DNA of 38,490 nucleotides from positions 1-38,490 of the forward strand of contig JBGOUJ010000009.1 of assembly GCA_041477005.1 (NCBI GenBank), read 5' to 3'. The number at the start of each line of letters is the position of its first letter. The stretch's first letter is position 1. The stretch comes from JBGOUJ01 sp041477005. Lineage in GTDB: Bacteria > Acidobacteriota > Terriglobia > Bryobacterales > JACQDG01. Under the pieces are notes generated by a model. It was not told the DNA's origin. It ran no database searches and saw only the letters and a list, made by a program, of their open reading frames with translations. Of the stretch, positions 22,876 through 29,159 are shown one piece after another. The translations under genes were made by a program, and so were the position numbers.

Positions 22876-24315
22876 ATGACACTCGAGGACTTTCGCCGCA
22901 TTCAGACCCGCCGCAGCTTCTTCCGCGAATGTGCCGGCGGCGTGGGCATGATGGCCTTCGCTCACCTGCTGGCCCTCGAAGGCAGAGCGGGTCCGGGCGT
23001 GCCGAGCCAGAATCCGCTGGCGCCGCGGCAGCCTCATTATCCGGGGAAGGCGAAGAATGTGATCTTCCTGTTCATGGAGGGCGGGCCCAGCCAGATTGAC
23101 CTGTTCGACCCCAAGCCCGTGCTTCAGAAGTGGGATGGGACGCCGCTGCCCGACTCGATGACCAAAGATCTGCGGTTGGCCTTCACCCGGCCCAATGCCG
23201 CCGTGCTGGGCAGCGCGCGGCGATTCGAGGCCTCGGGAAAGTGCGGAACCGAGTTCTCCGATTGGCTTCCGCACACGGCGTCCCGCGCCGATGACATCTG
23301 CCTCGTCCGTTCCATGCACACCGATGCGTTCAATCATCACCCGGGGCAACTGCTGCTCTTCAGCGGCAGCACCCAATTCGGGCGGCCGACGATGGGCGCA
23401 TGGGCTGTGTACGGGCTGGGCAGTGAATCGCAGGACCTGCCGGGTTTTGTAGTCTTGAGCTCGGGACGGGGGACGAGCGGCGGCTCCTCGAACTGGTCGA
23501 GCGGGTTCCTGCCGTCGAGTTATCAAGGCGTGGTGTTCCGAAGCACCGGCGATCCGATCCTCTATCTGTCGAATCCCCCCGGGGTCAGCCGGGGAACCCA
23601 GCGGCTCTCTCTCGATGCTCTGCGAGATCTGAACGAGCAGCATCGCGTCGAGACGGCGGATGTGGAGATCGCTTCGCGCGTCGCCGCCTACGAGCTGGCG
23701 TTTCGAATGCAGTCCGCCGCACCGGAGCTTTTGGATTTTTCGAAGGAGAAGCCGGAGACCCTGGAGATGTACGGCGTGAACCAGGAGCCCACCCGGCCTT
23801 ACGCCGTGAACTGCCTGCTGGCGCGGCGCATGGTCGAGCGCGGCGTGCGATTCGTGATGCTCGCGCACGCCAGTTGGGACGATCACGCCGAGCTCGACAA
23901 GAAACTGAAGCACAACTGTGAGATCACCGACCAGCCGACCGCCGCGCTGCTCCAGGACCTCAAGCAGCGAGGGCTACTGGACAGCACGCTGGTGGTATGG
24001 GGAGGGGAGTTCGGCCGCACTCCCATGGTCGAGATGCGTAACACGACCGACAAGGAAAAGGCCGGCCGCGACCATCATCCCGTCGCTTACAGCATGTGGA
24101 TGGCGGGCGGTGGCATCCGGGGCGGCCAAGTGGTCGGAAAAACCGATGATTTCTGCATGAAGATCGTGGAGGACGGGATCCACGTGCACGATCTACAGGC
24201 CACCATCCTGCATTGTCTGGGCTTCGACCATACACGCTTGACGTATCACCATCTGGGAAGAGACTTCCGTCTCACCGACGTGGCGGGGAACGTCGTAAAA
24301 AAACTGCTGGCGTAG
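22876..24315 (+). CDS. DUF1501 protein, Tat-exported
   Basis: A 479-residue member of DUF1501, related to the alkaline-phosphatase/sulfatase superfamily. A Tat leader (TRRSFFRECAGGVGMMAFAH) is followed by KNVIFLFMEGGPSQIDLFDP (metal-site region), DQPTAALLQDLKQRGLLDST, VVWGGEFGRTP (second metal-site signature), RDHHPVAYSMWMAGGGIRGG and LGFDHTRLTYHHLGRDFRLT. It lies three bases after the PSD1 gene and is its customary partner. Substrate and true reaction are unknown; a hydrolase role is inferred from the fold only. Confidence 0.94.
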   Translation: MTLEDFRRIQTRRSFFRECAGGVGMMAFAHLLALEGRAGPGVPSQNPLAPRQPHYPGKAKNVIFLFMEGGPSQIDLFDPKPVLQKWDGTPLPDSMTKDLRLAFTRPNAAVLGSARRFEASGKCGTEFSDWLPHTASRADDICLVRSMHTDAFNHHPGQLLLFSGSTQFGRPTMGAWAVYGLGSESQDLPGFVVLSSGRGTSGGSSNWSSGFLPSSYQGVVFRSTGDPILYLSNPPGVSRGTQRLSLDALRDLNEQHRVETADVEIASRVAAYELAFRMQSAAPELLDFSKEKPETLEMYGVNQEPTRPYAVNCLLARRMVERGVRFVMLAHASWDDHAELDKKLKHNCEITDQPTAALLQDLKQRGLLDSTLVVWGGEFGRTPMVEMRNTTDKEKAGRDHHPVAYSMWMAGGGIRGGQVVGKTDDFCMKIVEDGIHVHDLQATILHCLGFDHTRLTYHHLGRDFRLTDVAGNVVKKLLA

Positions 24316-24333
24316 AGGCGTTTCCCCCAGCCA

Positions 24334-25083
24334 TCAACCCGCCTGGGCCGGAGCTGCTACGAATCGATAGCCCACTCCGCGAACCGTGAGCAGGTGGCGG
24401 GGGTGCGTTGGGTCGTCTTCCATGTAACGCCGGAGCCGCACGATGAAGTTGTCAATCGCGCGAGTGTCGGTGTCTTCGTGAAGGCCCCATACTTCTTCGA
24501 GCATCGCCTTCCGGGCGACCGGCTTGCCCTCGTGCTGAATCAAGTACCGGAGGACGTTCGTTTCCATCAATGTCAGCGGAAACACCTGGTCGCGGACGCG
24601 AAGCTCCAGGAGGTCAAAGTGGACCGCCTTGTCGCCGAACGTGAACGTGCCCCTCGGTTCCGGTGGCGCCGTGACGCCGTTCGCTGCGGCATTGCTCAGA
24701 TCCGCGCGCAGCCATTCGCGCCGCCGCAGCAGGCCCCGGATGCGCGCGATCAGAATGGCCAGATCGAACGGTTTGGTGAGGTAGTCATCCGCTCCCGCGG
24801 CGAAGCCCTGCAGCACGTCCTCCGGGTGGCCGCGGGCGGTCAGCATAAGAGTGGGAATGAACTGCCCGGCCTGGCGCAGTTCAGACATCACGGTGAAGCC
24901 GTTCTTACCCGGCAGCATGACGTCCAGAACCACGACATCGAAGGCCGGCGACTCCGTCGTCAGCAATTCGAGCGCCGCCTCTCCCGTCTCTATCACTTGT
25001 ACCTGATAACCTTCCGCCTCCAGGTTGAAGCGTAGCCCTTCGGCAAGGTGCTGCTCGTCTTCTACCACCAGAATGCGGGTCAT
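24334..25083 (-). CDS. OmpR/PhoB-family response regulator
   Basis: A 249-residue transcription factor. The receiver domain has the acidic pocket E8-D9, phospho-acceptor D54 (VVVLDVMLPG), T82 (LTARG) and K104 (TKPF). A winged-helix C-terminus contains FPLTLMETNVLRYLIQHEGK, ARKAMLEEVWG and a recognition helix near DTRAIDNFIVRLRRY. It is complete, with an intact activation site. The ATG overlaps the end of the histidine kinase by four bases (25080-25083). Target genes are unknown; the desaturase upstream of the pair is a plausible candidate because the next gene in the same direction is a membrane-lipid enzyme. Confidence 0.95.
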   Translation of the reverse strand: MTRILVVEDEQHLAEGLRFNLEAEGYQVQVIETGEAALELLTTESPAFDVVVLDVMLPGKNGFTVMSELRQAGQFIPTLMLTARGHPEDVLQGFAAGADDYLTKPFDLAILIARIRGLLRRREWLRADLSNAAANGVTAPPEPRGTFTFGDKAVHFDLLELRVRDQVFPLTLMETNVLRYLIQHEGKPVARKAMLEEVWGLHEDTDTRAIDNFIVRLRRYMEDDPTHPRHLLTVRGVGYRFVAAPAQAG

Positions 25084-25973
25084 TTGGCGATCGGGAGCTG
25101 CAGCACGAACGTGCTGCCGCGTCCCGGACCCTCGCTTTCCGCCCAGGCGCGGCCGCCGTGCCGCTTGGCCACGGAACCGACGATGTAGAGACCCAGGCCG
25201 GTTCCTTTCACGCGTGTTGCAAGCGACCCCGGCACGCGGTAAAAGCGTTTGAAAATCTGCTTCAGCTCGGTCTTTGCAATGCCTGCCCCCTGATCTCTCA
25301 CCCGCACCGACACGTACTTCCCATCGTCATTGGCGGTCTCCACCGTTACCTTTACTTCGCTTCCCGAATACTTCACTGCGTTGTCGATGAGGTTCGCAAC
25401 GGCCGCTTGTACTTCATCCAGATCGCCCAAGACCTTGACCGGCGGGCCCGGCTGGTACAGCAGCGATTCCGAGGACACGTGATAGAGCGTCCGGGCGCGT
25501 GCCAGGCACCCCTCCACCACGCCGCGGAGATCGATCGGCAAGGGATTGAGCTGGCGGCTGGCGACGCCAACACGCCCCGTGCGCAGGATCTGCTCGATGG
25601 TCGACAGCAGCCGGTCGCTGTCGTCCAGCATGGTGCGATAGAACTCTTTGCGTTTCGTCTCGTCGACGGCGCGCGTTTGCAGCGTCTCGAGATAAAGCCG
25701 GATGGAGGCGACCGGCGTCTTCAGCTCGTGCGTGACCGCGTTGATAAAGGCATCGTGCTGTGCATTACGCCGGATTTCCCGCACCAGGAAAGTGGTGTTC
25801 AGCACCACGCCGCTGATGATCATTGCCAGAAGGATTACGCCGAGGAAGAGCAGGATGCCGGTGCGCCAGTTGAGCAGGACCCAACCGATATAGAGCAGAA
25901 GAATGACGGAGATCAGGCCCACGCCCAGCGCGATGAAAAACGCGATCGACTTCTGCCGGCCGGCGACTACCAT
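25080..25973 (-). CDS. Sensor histidine kinase (HisKA-HATPase)
   Basis: A 297-residue membrane kinase that phosphorylates the adjacent response regulator. Two adjoining transmembrane helices (about residues 9-33 and 39-63) leave almost no periplasmic sensor, so the signal is probably membrane-borne or cytoplasmic. The dimerisation/phosphotransfer domain has the H-box AVTHELKTPVASI with H82. The ATPase domain has N198 in NLIDNAVKYSG, DQGAG (227-231), the F-box FKRFYRV and GTGLGLYIV (257-265). No PAS or HAMP domain is present. It starts at the ATG at 25971-25973. Confidence 0.95.
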   Translation of the reverse strand: MVVAGRQKSIAFFIALGVGLISVILLLYIGWVLLNWRTGILLFLGVILLAMIISGVVLNTTFLVREIRRNAQHDAFINAVTHELKTPVASIRLYLETLQTRAVDETKRKEFYRTMLDDSDRLLSTIEQILRTGRVGVASRQLNPLPIDLRGVVEGCLARARTLYHVSSESLLYQPGPPVKVLGDLDEVQAAVANLIDNAVKYSGSEVKVTVETANDDGKYVSVRVRDQGAGIAKTELKQIFKRFYRVPGSLATRVKGTGLGLYIVGSVAKRHGGRAWAESEGPGRGSTFVLQLPIAK

Positions 25974-26072
25974 GACTCCAGTTTATGCCGATTGACCGGT
26001 TTTTGGCGACAGCCATCTTCCGGCGAGGCAGAAACCCCCGGCATCCGGGGCAACCCATGCGGAGTCGGAGAT

Positions 26073-26927
26073 CTAGGCTGCTTCCTGATCGACCAGCGCG
26101 CTGTTGACTCTTGCCTCGTGGATGGATTTCGCTATGCGGAAGAACTTCAGGATTTTGATCTGGATCCACGACACATCAAACTCATACCACGTCAGTCCAT
26201 GCCGCGCCGAAGTGGGATGTGCGTGGTGATTATTGTGCCAGCCCTCGCCGAAGGTGAGGAGGGCGACCCACCAACTGTTGCGGGAATCATCGTGGGTGGC
26301 GAACCGGCGCGTCCCCCACAGGTGCGTGGCGGAGTTGACCAGCCAGGTGGCGTGGAGGCCGATGACCACACGAAGGCAGATGCCCCACAGCATCAAAGGA
26401 AGGCCCCCGATCGCCAGCAGCAGGGCTCCGAGCGCAACCAGGGGAACCCAGTGATAGTCGTTCAGCCAGACGTAGAAACGGTCCTTCGCCAGATCGGGCG
26501 CATACTTCGACATCAGCCGGGTGTTGGCGTGATTGGCATCGCCGAAGAGAATCCAGCCGATGTGAGCCCACCAGGCGCCATCGCGGGGCGAGTGCGGATC
26601 GCCGGGCTGATCGGATTTCTGATGGTGAACCCGATGCGTGGCAACCCAAAAAATCGGGCCGCCCTGCAACGTCAACGTGCCACAGACAGCAAGGAAATAC
26701 TCGAGGGCCAGAGGCACCTTGTACGACCGGTGCGTGTGCAAGCGATGGTAACCCATGCTGGTGCCAAGGCAAATGCCCACCCAGTAAAGGAAAGCCGCGA
26801 CGGCGAAAGCGCGCCAACTGAACATGAATAGCGCAGCGACGGCCCCGAGGTGGAAGAACACCAGAGCGATGATGGTGATCCAGTTCATCTTTTGGCGGTT
26901 GGGAATGTAATAAACGTCGGTGGTCAC
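26073..26927 (-). CDS. Membrane fatty-acid (acyl-CoA delta-9 type) desaturase
   Basis: A 284-residue di-iron membrane enzyme introducing a double bond into saturated acyl chains, lowering membrane viscosity. The three histidine boxes are intact: HRLHTH (61-66), HRVHH (98-102) and HNNHH (231-235). Paired hydrophobic segments flank the first two boxes. The GTG start at 26925-26927 has GGAG six bases upstream, which decides it. It precedes the two-component pair in the same direction, 99 bases away, so co-transcription or feedback between sensor and desaturase is possible. No electron-transfer partner such as ferredoxin or cytochrome b5 is encoded nearby. Confidence 0.94.
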   Translation of the reverse strand: MTTDVYYIPNRQKMNWITIIALVFFHLGAVAALFMFSWRAFAVAAFLYWVGICLGTSMGYHRLHTHRSYKVPLALEYFLAVCGTLTLQGGPIFWVATHRVHHQKSDQPGDPHSPRDGAWWAHIGWILFGDANHANTRLMSKYAPDLAKDRFYVWLNDYHWVPLVALGALLLAIGGLPLMLWGICLRVVIGLHATWLVNSATHLWGTRRFATHDDSRNSWWVALLTFGEGWHNNHHAHPTSARHGLTWYEFDVSWIQIKILKFFRIAKSIHEARVNSALVDQEAA

Positions 26928-27058
26928 TGGGTCTCCGGATTGCTACGTTTCCAAGCTAACAGGGATTTCGCCGGCGGTTTGTAAGAGTTCTGTAATTTCA
27001 GAGCGTCGAATACGAGGTATCGACGGGCTGCCCGTCTGCTATGCCGGGTTTGGGGAAA

Positions 27059-27083
27059 GTAGTAGATCGGAAGTACTACCTCT
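27059..27083. promoter_or_regulatory. Imperfect inverted repeat upstream of desaturase
   Basis: GTAGTAGATC and GGAAGTACTAC lie back to back in the 207-base gap between the desaturase and the phosphatase, roughly 130 bases upstream of the desaturase start. No coding potential is seen in 26928-27134. A regulatory role is a guess based on position. Confidence 0.22.
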
Positions 27084-27134
27084 TTTCGGGAAGCGGCCTA
27101 TTACCGGCGTGAGGGTGATCCCTCGCGCGCCGTT

Positions 27135-28334
27135 CTATTGGGCTTTGGCGTCGCCGTAGGTGGTCAGGGCCTGGGGGGTCTCGCCCACGTAGAGGGCCTT
27201 GAAGTGGTCGTCGTTGATGTCGAGCGCGGAGGGACGGCCCTGGAAGTAGGAGGCGAGCATGCCGGTATCGATCAGGAAAATGCGGCCGTCGAAGCGCGGC
27301 GTGATGCGTTTCGAGTTGGGGATGGTGTGCCCGACAACAACATAGCGGACCTTGAAGCGCTTCAAAACTTTGTCCAGTTGCGGGCTGAACTCGCCCTCGG
27401 GTTCGGTCGCATAACCGCGGGACCAAAGCGGGCCTTCGGGCGAGATGATGTTCAGGTTGCGCAGCTCCAGGAACGATTGGAGCAGCTTCGTCGTCTCGGC
27501 GTCGCCGGCGCTCTGCTGGATTTGCCACTCGGCCCGGGCTTCCCGCTGCGCCTCCTCCAGGTTCAGGTACGGCCACAGGACGCCTTTCTTGGAGAGCTTG
27601 GCCCAGATGTCGTCCAGCAGGACCATCTCGCGGTGCACCTTTTCGTTGATCTCCTTGACGCTCTTGAGCGGCGACTGCGGGCTGAGGCCGCCGTGCAGGA
27701 AGATCACGTCGCCCACCTGGGTCACCGCCTCCCGGCTGCGCAGCCACTGCCCGTACTTGCCCTTGGGTGCGAGCGCGTCCCGATACTCGAAATATCCCGG
27801 CGGATGCGCCGCCAGCCAGGCCTGCTTGTCCGTCTCGCCCAGAGAAGGCGAGGACTGGTGCAGGTGCGCAGCGCGCTGCTTCATGTACCTGGCGTAATCC
27901 TCAAACTCGCTCTGGCGGAGCTTCTCCGAGTCGGGGGCGGCAAAGGCGTGGTATTCCTCCGGCGAGACGTAGCGCAGGTCGCCCATCATCACCATCGTTT
28001 CGTGATTGCCCAGCAGCGCCCTAACCTCGCCGCCCTGCTGCGGCGCTTTCTCGCCAAGACCCATCAGCAGATCCATGGCTTCCCGCGACCGCGGGCCGCG
28101 ATCCACCTCGTCGCCGGTTTGCACCAGGACGGTCTTCCCCCCCGTCCAGCTCCGATCTTTGTCGATGACCCCGGCCGTCTGGAGGATGGCCACAAACTGA
28201 TCGTAAGCGCCGTGGATGTCCGCCACCGCAACGATGTGCTCGGCCCAGCCGCAGACCGTGGCCGCCAGGCCCGCGAGCAGCAGCAAAGCCGCGCGCCACA
28301 ACGTTCGTCGGGGCGCCAGGGCGGATCTGTTCAT
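27135..28334 (-). CDS. Exported metallophosphoesterase of Shewanella-like PPP type
   Basis: A 399-residue protein with a signal peptide (WRAALLLLAGLAATVCGWA, residues 13-31). A calcineurin-like phosphoesterase core carries DIHG (39-42), GDEVDRG (74-80), GNHE (109-112) and the late metal His VVVGHTIPNSKRI, with FLIDTGM near the end. The GDxVDRG motif matches PPP phosphatases of the Shelph group, which act on phospho-Ser/Thr/Tyr peptides or small phosphates. It would work in the periplasm. It follows the small secreted protein after 13 bases and is probably co-transcribed with it. The natural substrate is unknown. Confidence 0.88.
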   Translation of the reverse strand: MNRSALAPRRTLWRAALLLLAGLAATVCGWAEHIVAVADIHGAYDQFVAILQTAGVIDKDRSWTGGKTVLVQTGDEVDRGPRSREAMDLLMGLGEKAPQQGGEVRALLGNHETMVMMGDLRYVSPEEYHAFAAPDSEKLRQSEFEDYARYMKQRAAHLHQSSPSLGETDKQAWLAAHPPGYFEYRDALAPKGKYGQWLRSREAVTQVGDVIFLHGGLSPQSPLKSVKEINEKVHREMVLLDDIWAKLSKKGVLWPYLNLEEAQREARAEWQIQQSAGDAETTKLLQSFLELRNLNIISPEGPLWSRGYATEPEGEFSPQLDKVLKRFKVRYVVVGHTIPNSKRITPRFDGRIFLIDTGMLASYFQGRPSALDINDDHFKALYVGETPQALTTYGDAKAQ

Positions 28335-28347
28335 GGACGCACGCTCC

Positions 28348-28782
28348 TCACCGGGCCAGGTCCTCCACCGTTATCTGCATGATGGTGCCGAGCGCAGGAT
28401 AGTATGCCACTTTTACCTGGCTTCCCACTGGCAGGTCTTCCAGGCGCAGCGATTTCTTGCCCAGGGCCTTTTCCACTTTCTTCGACACGGAAACCTTCTC
28501 TCGCCCGGAGGCGGTGGGAAAGGAAAGCACGGTGTCCGCGTCCGACTGCGTCACCGTCACCGTGCGCTTCTCCAGGTCCACTTTCTTCACGGCGCCCTTG
28601 ATGTTTTCCACCTTCAACACCTGGCCCGGCTTGTCCCCCAGCTCCGGCAGAGATTTCGTCTCGCTGGTAACCCGCTTTTGAGCCGCGAGCGGGACCCACA
28701 GGCTCCCAGCCACGATCCCGATCGAAACCAACGCCAATGGAATGCGACGCTTCGTAGAAGAGTACATGAGTCCAGCTTTCAT
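28348..28782 (-). CDS. Small exported beta-rich protein of unknown function
   Basis: A 144-residue protein with a signal peptide ending near VPLAAQK (start 28782, or the ATG at 28767, which gives the cleaner leader MYSSTKRRIPLALVS). The mature part alternates beta strands and turns: VENIKGAVKKVDLEKRTVTV, a middle KVSVSKKVEKALGKKSLRLE, then DLPVGSQVKVAYYPALGTI. It resembles small OB or DUF5666-type domains seen in exported acidobacterial proteins, but the match is by impression. It precedes the exported phosphatase by 13 bases in the same direction, so both likely form one operon; the function is open. Confidence 0.65.
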   Translation of the reverse strand: MKAGLMYSSTKRRIPLALVSIGIVAGSLWVPLAAQKRVTSETKSLPELGDKPGQVLKVENIKGAVKKVDLEKRTVTVTQSDADTVLSFPTASGREKVSVSKKVEKALGKKSLRLEDLPVGSQVKVAYYPALGTIMQITVEDLAR

Positions 28783-28856
28783 CTGCTAGAAACATTGTCG
28801 TTTTTAGCAAGGCCGCCCGTCAAGGACGGCGCCGGCCGAGTAGCGGACCGGCAGGC

Positions 28857-28950
28857 CGCCGGACCGCCGCCGGCAGACCCCGGCGTAGTGGTTCCAACCG
28901 CCGTAATGTCCGCAAGCGCACCGGCGGGACCGCCGGACCGCCGCCGGCAG
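28857..28950. repeat. 20-bp GC-rich direct repeat pair
   Basis: CGCCGGACCGCCGCCGGCAG occurs at 28857-28876 and exactly again at 28931-28950, 74 bases apart. It lies within a GC-rich, non-coding part of the 377-base divergent gap 28783-29159. The pair is followed by the DegT remnant. Confidence 0.75.
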
Positions 28951-28986
28951 TGCGGCCGCTCTTGCCGTGTTAACCTTGAACCTAAA

Positions 28987-29159
28987 ATGTCCACTCTGGC
29001 GATTCACGGCGGCCGGCCGGTGGGGACCCGGCCGTTCCCGAGCTGGCGGCAAAACCTGGCGAGTGACTCGAGACGCGTTGGAAACGGCCGAAGCCGGGGT
29101 AAAATCACTGGGTCGGGCCGAGCGGCCGAAAATCGAACGGGAGCGACCATATTAAATCC
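28987..29159 (+). pseudogene. 5' remnant of a DegT/DnrJ/EryC1 aminotransferase gene
   Basis: The ATG at 28987 opens MSTLAIHGGRPVGTRPFPSW, the unmistakable N-terminus of sugar aminotransferases of the DegT/DnrJ/EryC1/StrS family (normally MxxLAxxGGxPVRxKPFPSW). About 20 residues on, the similarity stops. The frame continues as unrelated sequence to a TGA at 29161-29163, and the remaining roughly 350 residues, including the PLP lysine, are absent. A truncation, possibly by insertion or recombination, is likely. The intact dikinase gene begins at 29160. Confidence 0.6.

Noticed and set aside
22375..23913. A 512-codon minus-strand frame across the PSD1/DUF1501 genes
   Set aside because: Shadow of two strongly supported plus-strand genes.
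25158..26831. A 557-codon plus-strand frame across the histidine kinase and desaturase
   Set aside because: Crosses two well-supported minus-strand genes and a gap; low-complexity His/Gln/Arg-rich translation.
26920..27159. A 79-codon plus-strand frame upstream of the desaturase
   Set aside because: Overlaps the desaturase start on the other strand and has no recognisable protein features.
27138..28382. A 414-codon plus-strand frame across the phosphatase
   Set aside because: Antisense to DIHG/GDxVDRG/GNHE phosphatase; no independent support.
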